Source: Oceanobacillus manasiensis (GTDB lineage: Bacteria > Bacillota > Bacilli > Bacillales > Amphibacillaceae). From it: a stretch of 64,000 bases of DNA. Below the pieces are notes generated by a model. The model had not been told where the DNA came from. It saw nothing but the letters and a program-made list of their open reading frames with translations, and searched no databases. The DNA is taken from the NCBI RefSeq assembly GCF_000724085.1, contig NZ_CCDL010000002.1, forward strand, positions 310,001 to 374,000. Reading direction: 5' to 3'. This document shows, piece after piece, positions 1 to 8,051 of the stretch (the first letter of the stretch is position 1; every line of letters begins with the position of its first letter). A program made the translations under genes and the position numbers.

Positions 1-299
1 CGAAGGCCCTAGGGCCTTCTAATTTAACAGCAGTAAAAGAGCGTTTATATGAGTTTTACGACTTAGTGAAAGCATCTGGGATCGAAGAATTCAAGAAGGT
101 TGTGGGAACCTTCCAAAACTGGCAAAAAGAAATTATGAATAGTTTCGCCTTTAACTTACATAATGGCTACGTTGAGGGTATTAACAACCAGACGAAAGTA
201 ATAAAAAGGAACGCTTTTGGTTATCGTCGATTTGATCGGTTTAGATTGAGAGTCTTATTACATCACCAATATAAAAATATAAATGGGCGAGTCGCATAA
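1..299 (+). CDS. ISL3 family transposase, C-terminal fragment
   Basis: The reading frame is open from the first bases of the window, so this is the 3' end of a longer gene; the GTG at 66 is internal and not the real start. The last ~98 residues include the block SFAFNLHNGYVEGINNQTK followed by an RNAFGYRRFDRFRLRVL stretch. That block is the conserved C-terminal end of the ISL3 DDE transposase catalytic domain, where the final acidic residue (E in YVEGINN) sits. The gene ends with TAA just before the element's terminal repeat. Whether the full copy is intact cannot be judged from here. Confidence 0.85.
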   Translation, partial: KALGPSNLTAVKERLYEFYDLVKASGIEEFKKVVGTFQNWQKEIMNSFAFNLHNGYVEGINNQTKVIKRNAFGYRRFDRFRLRVLLHHQYKNINGRVA

Positions 300-343
300 A
301 GAAGGAGTGAGCGTTAGCTCACCCCAACATTTGACTTAGAACC
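1..343 (+). mobile_element. Right end of an ISL3-family insertion sequence (truncated by window edge)
   Basis: The transposase C-terminus is followed 22 bp later by CCAACATTTGACTTAGAACC (about 324-343). This resembles the right terminal inverted repeat typical of ISL3-family elements, which run inward from a GGTTC/GGCTC tip. The left end, and so the 8-bp target duplication expected for this family, lies outside the window. The family call rests on the transposase fragment plus this terminal motif; the exact tip is inferred. Confidence 0.72.
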
Positions 344-380
344 GAAATATAATGAACGAAGCTTGCAGATTAGTGAAACT

Positions 381-409
381 AAAAAAAGTGCCATGGGCAC
401 TTTTTTAGT
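381..409 (-). terminator. Terminator of the minus-strand gene 405-1271
   Basis: AGTGCC-atg-GGCACT is a 6-bp perfect stem flanked by an A run on the left and a T run on the right, so it can work in both directions. It overlaps the stop codon of the minus-strand gene and also insulates the IS end from it. Confidence 0.75.
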
Positions 410-1271
410 TTTTCGTGAGTTTATATTTCTGTATAAGTTGCTTCTTGTTACCGTTTAACTCATAGAGCACAAGTAAATGGTCGAGATCTTTACTAAAGAG
501 GACTATTGGAATATAGCTGATGGGTTGTTTGTTGGTTTGTTTTGTAGCAGGTACTATATAATTTTTATATAGACCTTCCCACAGTTGACCCATTATCTTA
601 TCCGTTTCTTGCTGTGTTAATGAGGGTAAGGGCTTGGTTTGATAGGTAGATAGGTTTGTCAAAGGGACTGAAAGATAGTTAGAACTATCAATGTCAAAAT
701 GGGTGAATAGCTGGTTCCAATGAAATATTAATTGTTGACGTGTTGTTTTGTCTAATAGGTTTTTCCATTCCACCTCATAGTTATTTTGAGGTGTTTTAAA
801 TGATTCTAAGCTAGTAGTAGGAGAGTCAATAACATATAACCGATCAGACGATATTTGTTGTATGCTTTTAATCGTTTTGTCTTGATTATGAATTTCACCG
901 TGATGGAAAGTGATCGCTTGGAAAAAGCTGCTATCTTCATGAAATAGTCTTTCTTTTATGTTAATGGTGTCCGTATTTTGCTTCCATTTGCTACGCACAC
1001 CATGCAGTCTTCCATTATCATACAATAGAGAAGTATCCTGTCTTAGATAAGTTGGTGTATCACTCTTGGAATTTGCTGACCAAATAATTTCATATGAATC
1101 ATTTCCATTTTCTGAGAACAATGAGATATCTGTTTTAGCCTCTTCTATTTGTTGGTCATTTGCCAGAGGAAAATAAGTGATCGCTGGCATTGTATGCATG
1201 TTTACAATATAAATTATGGCCGCTGAACTGATTGAAACAATTATGATCGAAAGTAATCCCCATTTATTCAT
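405..1271 (-). CDS. Hypothetical protein with N-terminal membrane anchor
   Basis: This 288-residue protein is not recognised. Residues about 5-25 form one hydrophobic helix after a short basic N-terminus (MNKWG), consistent with a signal anchor or uncleaved signal peptide. There is no lipobox cysteine. The rest is a soluble, presumably extracytoplasmic domain rich in Asn, Gln, Ser and Thr, with no cysteine and no motif I can name. It is transcribed divergently from the SpoVAF-like gene, and the two share a ~130-bp spacer holding a perfect inverted repeat. Genes of this type near spore genes are often sporulation proteins, but that is only inference here. It lies between an IS end and a conserved block, so it may be lineage-specific. 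Confidence 0.7.
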   Translation of the reverse strand: MNKWGLLSIIIVSISSAAIIYIVNMHTMPAITYFPLANDQQIEEAKTDISLFSENGNDSYEIIWSANSKSDTPTYLRQDTSLLYDNGRLHGVRSKWKQNTDTINIKERLFHEDSSFFQAITFHHGEIHNQDKTIKSIQQISSDRLYVIDSPTTSLESFKTPQNNYEVEWKNLLDKTTRQQLIFHWNQLFTHFDIDSSNYLSVPLTNLSTYQTKPLPSLTQQETDKIMGQLWEGLYKNYIVPATKQTNKQPISYIPIVLFSKDLDHLLVLYELNGNKKQLIQKYKLTKN

Positions 1272-1298
1272 CTATTATTCACCCTCTAGAGTAGCTTG

Positions 1299-1327
1299 TC
1301 TACTCCATTGTATGAGAATGGAGTAGA
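1299..1327. repeat. Perfect 11-bp inverted repeat in divergent promoter region
   Basis: TCTACTCCATT (1299-1309) and AATGGAGTAGA (1317-1327) are exact reverse complements separated by 7 bases. There is no following T run, so it is unlikely to be a terminator. Its place between two divergent genes fits an operator or a 5' UTR hairpin; the function is inferred. Confidence 0.6.
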
Positions 1328-1401
1328 AGTTATGTTATATGTATAGAAAACACCCCAACTAGTAACACTACCGTTATGAATAAAAAGAGTTGGGTGAAGA
1401 T

Positions 1402-2868
1402 ATGTCAGAAAAAGAGAATAAAGAAAAAATTATGTACTCAAGCTATGATAAAAATGTAGACTATTTATCTGATCGACTTGGTGTAGACAAAAGCTTTGAT
1501 ATTATCAAATTGGATTTGGAGTATGCCGGTAGACGGATGGCACTTTTTCTAATTGATGGATTTGCTAAAGACGATATTTTGCACCTATTGATGAAGTTAC
1601 TTGCAAAATTAGAGCCTGAAGACATTGAACCAGACCCATTAGCCAAATTACTAAAAACTTATATTCCCTATGTAGAAATTGAACAGGTAGATGATCTAAA
1701 TCTTGCTACAGACCAAATATTAGCTGGTCCTTCTGCATTAATCGTAGAAGGTATTAACAAAGTAATCATGATTGATGCAAGAACATATCCAGCAAGAACT
1801 CCCGCGGAGCCTGATTTGGAAAGGGTGGTTAGAGGGTCCAGAGATGGTTATGTGGAAACGCTTGTATTCAATACTGCTTTAACCAGAAGAAGGGTCCGCG
1901 ATCGGACACTTAGAATGGAATATACACAAGTTGGACGCCGTTCAAAAACAGACATTTGTATTTGTTATATTGAAGATATTGCGGACATGAAAAGGGTTAA
2001 CCACTTGAAAGAAGTATTAGATCAAATTGATACGGATGGACTACCGATGGCAGAAAAAACCATTGAAGAATTTCTTAGTGGGCGTTACTGGAATCCATAT
2101 CCGACCGTTCGGTACACAGAAAGACCCGATACTGCAGCGTCCCATCTTTATGAGGGGCATGTATTGCTAATCATAGATGGCTCCCCTAGTGTTATGATTA
2201 CACCGGCAACGTATTGGCATCATATGCAGCATGCTGAAGAGTATAGACAGAAACCTTTGGTTGGAGCCTATTTACGTTTGATAAGATTTATCGCTGTATT
2301 TGCTTCCATTTTTATATTGCCACTTTACTATTTATTTTCCGTGAATCCCGAACTTCTACCAAAGGGACTAGAGTTTATCGGACCAAACCAAATGGGTGTT
2401 ATACCTATATTAGTTCAATTTATTATAGCGGAAATCGGTATAGATGTCTTACGGATGGCTGCCATTCATACGCCTTCTTCTTTAGCAACTGCTTTAGGCT
2501 TAGTGGCAGCCATCTTAATTGGACAAATCTCTGTAGAAGTAGGATGGTTCTCAAATGAGGTGGTATTGTATTTAGCAGTTGCTGCAATAGGGACGTATGC
2601 AACACCTAGTTATGAAATGAGTTTGGCAAATCGGCTGGTCCGTATCTTTTTGTTAATTTGTACTTCGTTATTTGGCGTGATGGGCTATGTAACTGGGATT
2701 ACGTTATGGATACTTTATCTTGCCAGAATGCAGTCCTTTCATATACCTTACTTCTGGCCTTTTTTACCATTTTCACACCGACCATTTCGGGATATTTTCG
2801 TACGAGCTCCAATTCCATTGAAAAACAGAAGACCAGTCTTTTTAAATCCGCAGGACCCCGATCGCTAA
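1402..2868 (+). CDS. spoVAF: GerA-family spore germination protein, SpoVAF-like
   Basis: This is a GerA/SpoVAF-type membrane protein of about 488 residues. SpoVAF-class proteins are inner-membrane spore proteins linked to germinant receptors and dipicolinate release. The soluble N-terminal half runs to about residue 285 and carries the blocks LEYAGRRMALFLIDGF, ALIVEGINKVIMIDART and EPDLERVVRGSRDGYVETL, where the E-x(4,5)-RGSRDGF-like motif is diagnostic of the GerA family. A cluster of transmembrane helices follows (about 290-430). ATG 1402 is chosen because GGGTG lies 6-8 bases upstream; the in-frame TTG at 1390 has no spacing for a ribosome site. The gene stands alone, not inside a spoVA operon. 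It could instead be named simply as a GerA-family orphan subunit. Confidence 0.85.
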   Translation: MSEKENKEKIMYSSYDKNVDYLSDRLGVDKSFDIIKLDLEYAGRRMALFLIDGFAKDDILHLLMKLLAKLEPEDIEPDPLAKLLKTYIPYVEIEQVDDLNLATDQILAGPSALIVEGINKVIMIDARTYPARTPAEPDLERVVRGSRDGYVETLVFNTALTRRRVRDRTLRMEYTQVGRRSKTDICICYIEDIADMKRVNHLKEVLDQIDTDGLPMAEKTIEEFLSGRYWNPYPTVRYTERPDTAASHLYEGHVLLIIDGSPSVMITPATYWHHMQHAEEYRQKPLVGAYLRLIRFIAVFASIFILPLYYLFSVNPELLPKGLEFIGPNQMGVIPILVQFIIAEIGIDVLRMAAIHTPSSLATALGLVAAILIGQISVEVGWFSNEVVLYLAVAAIGTYATPSYEMSLANRLVRIFLLICTSLFGVMGYVTGITLWILYLARMQSFHIPYFWPFLPFSHRPFRDIFVRAPIPLKNRRPVFLNPQDPDR

Positions 2869-2886
2869 CAGGGTCCTGCTTTTTTT
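2851..2886 (+). terminator. Terminator of the SpoVAF-like gene
   Basis: CAGGACCC (2851-2858) pairs with GGGTCCTG (2871-2878), followed by seven T residues. The left arm lies within the last codons of the gene. Confidence 0.9.
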
Positions 2887-2978
2887 AATAGGAACAATGA
2901 TTATTAAACTACATAATCCATTATTATTCTAATTCCTATTACAAAAGAAGTTTGGTATAATTAAATTTGGTGATTTTT

Positions 2979-3191
2979 ATGAAAACAATTTATGATGTTC
3001 AACAATTACTTAAACGCTACGGGACATTTATATATACTGGAGACCGGTTGGGTGACTTGGAGTTAATGGACATGGAACTAACCGAATTGTATAAATGGGG
3101 ATTTATTGATGGGAAAGATTATACAATTGCAAAACTACTTATAAGAAACCAACTATCACAAATAGAAAAAGAAATAAGGGGGAAAACGTGA
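2979..3191 (+). CDS. yqgQ: YqgQ family small protein (DUF910)
   Basis: This short cytoplasmic protein of about 70 residues begins MKTIYDVQQLLKRYG and contains the YTGDRLGDLELMDMELTELY block that defines the YqgQ family; the family's function is unknown. It is predicted to be all-helical. The ATG at 2979 matches the family N-terminus, with GGTGA just upstream; in-frame TTG and GTG codons 4 and 3 codons earlier are less likely. It ends one base before glcK, as in other Bacillaceae, so the two are almost certainly co-transcribed. A TATAAT at 2956-2961 could be its -10 box. Confidence 0.88.
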   Translation: MKTIYDVQQLLKRYGTFIYTGDRLGDLELMDMELTELYKWGFIDGKDYTIAKLLIRNQLSQIEKEIRGKT

Positions 3192-3192
3192 C

Positions 3193-4173
3193 ATGGCACA
3201 AGGTAAATGGATTGCAGGGGTAGATATCGGGGGAACTACTGTTAAAATTGGCATAATCTCTACGGATGGTGTTATCCATAAGAAATGGGAGATTAATACA
3301 GATAAATCAGATGGCGGAATACACATTATAGAAGATATTTGGGCTTCGGTTAATAAGCAACTAGACGAATCTGGCATTCCTCTAAGCAACGTATTAGGGG
3401 TTGGTTTAGGAGCTCCAGGTTTTATTGATGGAGATACAGGATACATCTTTGAAGCTGTTAATATTGGCTGGAAGAACTATGATTTGCCGAAACATTTGAA
3501 AGCAATTTCAGGGGTTCCGGTTTTTGTAGAGAACGATGCTAACGTAGCTGTTTTAGGGGAGAACTGGAAAGGCGCAGGTCAACAAGAGAAAAATGTTATC
3601 GCTATTACGCTAGGGACAGGAGTAGGCGGTGGAGTCATTGCAAATGGAGAGATTCTAAATGGTGCAAATGGTATGGCGGGTGAAATTGGCCATATGACCA
3701 TCGAAAAAAACGGAAGACTTTGTAATTGTGGTAGGTCTGGATGTCTAGAAACAATAGCCTCTGCTACTGGAATTGTGAGACAAGCGATGGAGTATATTGA
3801 ATCAGATAAAAGCAGTGGGAAATTGGTTGAACATGTTGAAAAGCATGGCGTCCTTACAGCAAAGGACATCTTTGACTATGCTGCACAAGGAGAAGAAAAA
3901 GCTATATCCATTGTTAACTATACCACGGATGTACTAGGCTTGATGATTGCCAACATGGGGACACTTATTAACCCATCTAAGGTATTAATCGGTGGGGGTG
4001 TTTCAAAAGCCGGTAGTCAACTATTAGACAAAATCAAGGAGTCCTTTGATAAATACGCTTTAGAGCGGGTTAGCTCAATCTGTGAAATGAGAATCGCGGA
4101 ACTTGGAAATGATGCTGGGATTATAGGAGCAGCATTTCTAGTTAAACAAAAAGTACTTCACGTTTCCTTCTAA
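3193..4173 (+). CDS. glcK: Glucokinase (ROK family)
   Basis: This enzyme phosphorylates glucose to glucose-6-phosphate with ATP in the cytoplasm. The 326-residue length is typical. Visible motifs are the N-terminal phosphate-binding loop AGVDIGGTTVK (residues 8-18), the catalytic aspartate in VFVENDANVAVLGE, ITLGTGVGGGVI, and the ROK zinc site GH-x(9)-CNCGRSGCLE. The C-terminal LINPSKVLIGGGVSKAG block closes the fold. It follows yqgQ with a one-base gap and GGGGGAA upstream of the ATG. Sugar specificity cannot be proven from sequence, but orthology by context to B. subtilis GlcK is strong. Confidence 0.93.
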   Translation: MAQGKWIAGVDIGGTTVKIGIISTDGVIHKKWEINTDKSDGGIHIIEDIWASVNKQLDESGIPLSNVLGVGLGAPGFIDGDTGYIFEAVNIGWKNYDLPKHLKAISGVPVFVENDANVAVLGENWKGAGQQEKNVIAITLGTGVGGGVIANGEILNGANGMAGEIGHMTIEKNGRLCNCGRSGCLETIASATGIVRQAMEYIESDKSSGKLVEHVEKHGVLTAKDIFDYAAQGEEKAISIVNYTTDVLGLMIANMGTLINPSKVLIGGGVSKAGSQLLDKIKESFDKYALERVSSICEMRIAELGNDAGIIGAAFLVKQKVLHVSF

Positions 4174-4230
4174 AGCTAAACACTATTATCTATAACTTTC
4201 AAATATTGCTTGAAAAATTTCATGATTTGC

Positions 4231-4257
4231 TGAAACTTTTATTATATTCATTACGTC
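4231..4257 (+). promoter_or_regulatory. Candidate ECF sigma (SigM/W/X-type) promoter for the LTA synthase gene
   Basis: TGAAAC (4231-4236), a 17-base spacer and CGTC (4254-4257) match the -35 and -10 pattern used by envelope-stress ECF sigma factors of Bacillus. It sits about 285 bp upstream of the LtaS-type gene, in a 368-bp spacer (4174-4541) that has no gene. A weak sigma-A-like TATAAT lies closer, at 4472-4477. Confidence 0.6.
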
Positions 4258-4541
4258 GTATAGTTATATAGGTTTTACAGAAATCATACATGGAATTCAC
4301 CTTCTGTTTATAAACTAGAAACGAGGGTATCTATAATTAAGTTATTATTTTAAACGTAGTTTTATCATCAAAGAGGAAACGTTCAGTACCTATGTGTATA
4401 GACAACTCAATTTTATATCCACATATTCTAATGAGTTATCTGAACATATTACTTGCTGACGATACAACAATTATAATGAGCCAATAATTAAATAAGTAAT
4501 AACTTTGAAATAGTTGAAAGGGAAATGCAGGTGGAAATAAA

Positions 4542-6449
4542 ATGACTTTTAATCAAAACAAAATACCTTTGTTTATCATAGCAACAATATTATTTGGTAT
4601 AAAGACATACATTGTGTACCGCTTTATGTTCAATATTGACCTTGAAAATATCATGCAAGAGATAATTCTTTTTATAAATCCATTTGTTTCAGCTTTTTTA
4701 ATCTTTGCAATTAGTGTCTGGTTCACCAAAACTTCACGACAAATGAAGTATATTCGCTACACTTCTATACTTGCTACGGTTTTAATCTTTTCAAATATAG
4801 TGTTTTATCGTTCGTTTGCAGATTTTATTACTATTCCTCAACTTTTACAAGGAAGCAACGCTGCAGACTTAGGGAAAAGTATCTTTACACTTATGGAGCC
4901 TTACGATCTTTTATTATTTGCTGATGTAGCATTTATTTGGTACTTAAGTAAGTATAGAGTGGAGCTTTTTACAGTAGACTTTGCACGAAAAGGGAAAGTC
5001 TTCGCCTTAGCATTGTCTCTTGTATTGCTTTCAGGGAATTTTTTACTAGCAGAAATGGAAAGGCCACAGCTATTCACTCGTGCATTTGATCGTGAATACC
5101 TTGTTAAAAACATAGGTTTATTTAATTATCATATTTACGATGTAGCTGTTAATACAAAGGCCAGCACGCAAAAAGTTTTCGCGGACGGTAATGAAATTCC
5201 TGAAATCAAGGATTATGTAGAGAATAATATAAAATCAAACCAAAAATCCGATATGTTTGGGATAGCAAAGGGTAAAAACGTTATTTTTATTAATGCAGAG
5301 TCTATACAAAGTTTTGTAATAAATAATAAAGTTAACGGAGAAGAAATCACCCCATTTCTAAACAGCTTAACAGAAGATGAAGATACGTATTACTTTGAAA
5401 ATTTCTATCATCAAACAGAGCAGGGGAAAACATCCGATTCGGAATTTTTAGTTGAAAACTCTCTATACCCACTGTCACGCGGAGCTGTTTTCTTTACTCA
5501 TTCACAGAACGAATATAATGCTTTGCCTAACATAATTGCAAAAGCAGGTTATAATTCAAATGTTTTTCATGCGAATAATAAAACTTTCTGGAATAGAGAC
5601 CAAATGTATGAAAGTTTAGATATAGATAACTTTTATGGTGAAGAGGCTTTTGAAGTAACAGATGATAACTCTGTGGGCTGGGGGTTAAAGGATAAACCTT
5701 TTTTCGAACAATCTATTGATCATTTGCAGTCATTAGAAGAGCCATATTATTCAAAATTTATTACATTGACTAATCATTTTCCGTTTGAGTTACCTGAAGA
5801 AGATAAATCAATTGAAGCTTATGATTCTAATTCCACAACACTTAATAACTTTTTTCCGACAGTGCGGTATATGGACGAATCAATTGAACAGTTTTTTAAT
5901 CAATTAAAAGCTGCAGGATTATATGAAGAGTCGATAATTATTATAATGGGTGATCACTACGGAATAAGTGCCAACCATAATCGCGCCATGAGCCAGTATC
6001 TTGGAAAAGAAGAAATTACACCATTCGATCATGTTCAATTACAACGTGTACCGTTTTATATCCACATTCCTGGTCATGGTAAAGGCGAGGTACGCTCCAC
6101 AGTCTCAGGGCAGATCGATGTTAAGCCAACCATATTAAGCTTATTAGGTATTGAAAATGAAGATGACATTTACTTCGGAAATGATGTTTTCTCAGAGACT
6201 CGAAAAGATTATGTAGCTTTAAGGAACGGGGATTTTATAAGCGATGATTATATATCCACTAGTGGGATGTGTTATGATCGCCAAACAGGAGACCCTGTAA
6301 ATGAAAGTAGTGATCCTTCACTTGATGTTTCTATGAGCGAAAAAGAGAATGCTTGTACACCCATAATAGAAAAAGTGGATCAAGAGCTAGCATATTCAGA
6401 TGATCTCATTTACGGTGATCTATTTAGGTTTATCGAGCTCGAGGAATAA
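4542..6449 (+). CDS. yqgS: LtaS-type lipoteichoic acid synthase / glycerol phosphate transferase
   Basis: This membrane enzyme transfers glycerol-phosphate from phosphatidylglycerol to growing lipoteichoic acid on the outer face of the membrane. Five hydrophobic segments occupy about residues 8-175, followed by an extracellular sulfatase-like domain. The catalytic threonine lies in EQGKTSDSEF (T297), with metal ligands E253 in FINAESIQ and D471-H472 in IMGDHYG. The length of 635 fits the family. The start has AGGTGG at a good distance. It follows glcK as yqgS does in B. subtilis. Which of the LtaS paralogues it equals functionally (main synthase, stress form or primase) cannot be told. Confidence 0.9.
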   Translation: MTFNQNKIPLFIIATILFGIKTYIVYRFMFNIDLENIMQEIILFINPFVSAFLIFAISVWFTKTSRQMKYIRYTSILATVLIFSNIVFYRSFADFITIPQLLQGSNAADLGKSIFTLMEPYDLLLFADVAFIWYLSKYRVELFTVDFARKGKVFALALSLVLLSGNFLLAEMERPQLFTRAFDREYLVKNIGLFNYHIYDVAVNTKASTQKVFADGNEIPEIKDYVENNIKSNQKSDMFGIAKGKNVIFINAESIQSFVINNKVNGEEITPFLNSLTEDEDTYYFENFYHQTEQGKTSDSEFLVENSLYPLSRGAVFFTHSQNEYNALPNIIAKAGYNSNVFHANNKTFWNRDQMYESLDIDNFYGEEAFEVTDDNSVGWGLKDKPFFEQSIDHLQSLEEPYYSKFITLTNHFPFELPEEDKSIEAYDSNSTTLNNFFPTVRYMDESIEQFFNQLKAAGLYEESIIIIMGDHYGISANHNRAMSQYLGKEEITPFDHVQLQRVPFYIHIPGHGKGEVRSTVSGQIDVKPTILSLLGIENEDDIYFGNDVFSETRKDYVALRNGDFISDDYISTSGMCYDRQTGDPVNESSDPSLDVSMSEKENACTPIIEKVDQELAYSDDLIYGDLFRFIELEE

Positions 6450-6540
6450 ATGTGGTGAAATAGCCCTCAGGTTGCTGAAAAGCTCCAGGGCTCTCCCAAT
6501 TGTTACGCTATATGACTTTTGGAAAGTGTGTATAAGGCAT

Positions 6541-6578
6541 AAAAAAAGCCGAACGATAAAGATCGTTTGGCTTTTTTT
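6541..6578. terminator. Terminator between yqgS and the DUF2759 gene
   Basis: GCCGAACGAT and ATCGTTTGGC form a hairpin (one G-T pair) flanked by seven A and seven T residues. It is symmetrical, so it can serve both converging genes. Confidence 0.88.
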
Positions 6579-6594
6579 ATATTTCAGTAATGCT

Positions 6595-6771
6595 TTAACT
6601 CATTTTCGCGATTTCTGTTATGATGGTTGCAATAGAGAAGAAACCGAAAGCAATAGCTGTAATTGCTGAAAATGCTAAAGCAAAAAAGTTTTTGTATTTA
6701 AGCTGACGAATAACAGATACAACTGCAAGTAAAGCAACCAATAATAATAATATTGCCAAAACGATATGCAT
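6595..6771 (-). CDS. Small DUF2759-type membrane protein
   Basis: This is a 58-residue protein starting MHIVLAILLLLVALLAVVS and ending ATIITEIAKMS. It has two hydrophobic helices (about 3-20 and 30-52) joined by the basic turn RQLKYKN. An AAGGGGG ribosome site lies 9 bases upstream of the ATG on the minus strand. Composition and position next to yqgX match the small DUF2759 proteins of Bacillaceae (YqgW-like); the function is unknown. It converges with yqgS and is divergent from yqgX. Confidence 0.78.
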   Translation of the reverse strand: MHIVLAILLLLVALLAVVSVIRQLKYKNFFALAFSAITAIAFGFFSIATIITEIAKMS

Positions 6772-6936
6772 TTTAGTTAACCCCCTTGTTCAGTTCATAA
6801 AATTGATAGGTGAATACATTTTATATTATTATGTAACTAAGCCAATATAATATTTATTTTATAGTATTTCGTACCATTTGTCGAGAAATACATGAATCCG
6901 AATTAGTAATAGTCACAATTAGGTGGAGGGATAATT

Positions 6937-7563
6937 TTGAACATAAAAACGTTACCACTAGGACCTATCGGAACGAATTGTTATATCGTATATAAAGAAA
7001 AGAAAGCTTTAATTATTGATCCTGGTGGAAGTCCTCAGGAAGTAATTTCGTTCTTGGAAGAGCTAAACCTTCTTCCTGAAGCTATTCTGTTGACGCATGC
7101 ACATTTCGACCATATTGGAGGAGTAGAAGAATTAAGAGAAAGATACCGATTAGATGTTTATCTGCACTCCGAGGAAAGCAATTGGTTAGAGGATCCTTCC
7201 TTAAATGGTTCACTTGGGTTAATGGGTCAAGAGGTAACAACTTATAAGGCAGAACAAAATTTACAAGAAGGGGAAATGGAAATTGCTGGTTTTACCTTTG
7301 AAGTCAGGCACACACCAGGACACTCTCCCGGAAGTGTAAGTTTTGTTTTCCATGAATATACCACGGTATTTGGTGGGGATGTTTTATTTAGGCAAGGGAT
7401 TGGAAGAACAGATTTAATTGGCGGAGACATGAAGGTTTTAGAAAAAAGTATTCGTAACAAGCTTTATGATTTGGATAATGCATATACAGTCTACCCAGGT
7501 CATGGGCCAAAAACGACTATAGGATTTGAGAAAAAACAGAATGCTTTTTTCCTTGCTGATTAA
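6937..7563 (+). CDS. yqgX: MBL-fold metallo-hydrolase, glyoxalase II-like (YqgX)
   Basis: This is a cytoplasmic metallo-beta-lactamase-fold hydrolase of 208 residues. The zinc motif THAHFDHIGG is at residues 53-62, followed by HTPGHSPGS, the bridging aspartate in FGGDVLF and the last ligand in VYPGHGPKT. The short glyoxalase-II-like form in firmicutes probably hydrolyses a thiol ester such as S-lactoyl-bacillithiol; the substrate is inference. Translation starts at TTG 6937 behind AGGTGGAGGG. Closely related short MBL proteins exist, so the assignment to YqgX also relies on context. Confidence 0.88.
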   Translation: MNIKTLPLGPIGTNCYIVYKEKKALIIDPGGSPQEVISFLEELNLLPEAILLTHAHFDHIGGVEELRERYRLDVYLHSEESNWLEDPSLNGSLGLMGQEVTTYKAEQNLQEGEMEIAGFTFEVRHTPGHSPGSVSFVFHEYTTVFGGDVLFRQGIGRTDLIGGDMKVLEKSIRNKLYDLDNAYTVYPGHGPKTTIGFEKKQNAFFLAD

Positions 7564-7609
7564 AAAAACAGGGCATCTGTCAAGATATTGACTGGATGCC
7601 CTGTTTTTT
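7562..7609. terminator. Bidirectional terminator between yqgX and yqgY
   Basis: CAGGGCATC (7569-7577) pairs with GATGCCCTG (7595-7603), with A and T runs on the two sides, between convergent genes. Confidence 0.88.
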
Positions 7610-7850
7610 AGTGTCCGAAACCAGGTACTAGTATAAACTCCGAGTACCATGTAAAGCCGATAAAAAATACCGTACAATAAGCCCCGAATAAATACATATA
7701 CATACGTTCAGATAATTTCAAATAACTTACTGCAAGGAAAAATGCCGTTTGAACCAGGAAAAGAAGAGCTGCTCCATGCATATCACCGACAAAAAACATG
7801 ACGGTAAAGATGCCAGTCCAAAAGGCAAGCACGCGAAACATACGATCCAT
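7608..7850 (-). CDS. yqgY: YqgY family small membrane protein (DUF2626)
   Basis: This 80-residue protein begins MDRMFRVLAFWTGIF, the signature start of the DUF2626/YqgY family. Three hydrophobic segments (about 5-20, 26-44 and 50-72) indicate an integral membrane protein. Function is unknown. GGAGGGGGAAG lies upstream of the ATG. It converges with yqgX as in B. subtilis. The 201-bp gap to the next gene (7851-8051) holds no gene I can support. Confidence 0.88.
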   Translation of the reverse strand: MDRMFRVLAFWTGIFTVMFFVGDMHGAALLFLVQTAFFLAVSYLKLSERMYMYLFGAYCTVFFIGFTWYSEFILVPGFGH

Positions 7851-8051
7851 GCTTCCCCCTCCTTCTAGGTAACCTTTTCATTGTTATTATAAACGACCTT
7901 CTGCAACTTGTAAACGAATCTTGCTAAACAAAAGAAAGATTTGCAAAATAAAGCACTATCAGTACGTAACCGATTCCACTTCCACACTCATACAAAAGCC
8001 TTCTTTCTTTAAGTATGCCCAATTTTTCCAAAGATATGGTTGATATAATTT

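Noticed and set aside
2658-2888. 76-codon plus-strand frame overlapping the end of the SpoVAF-like gene
   Set aside because: It is an alternate frame of the conserved membrane region and has no ribosome site.
7960-8051. About 30 open codons in frame after the comGG stop codon (minus strand)
   Set aside because: The frame could be a lost C-terminal extension or a tiny gene, but there is no start with a ribosome site and no family I recognise; one TAA separates it from comGG.
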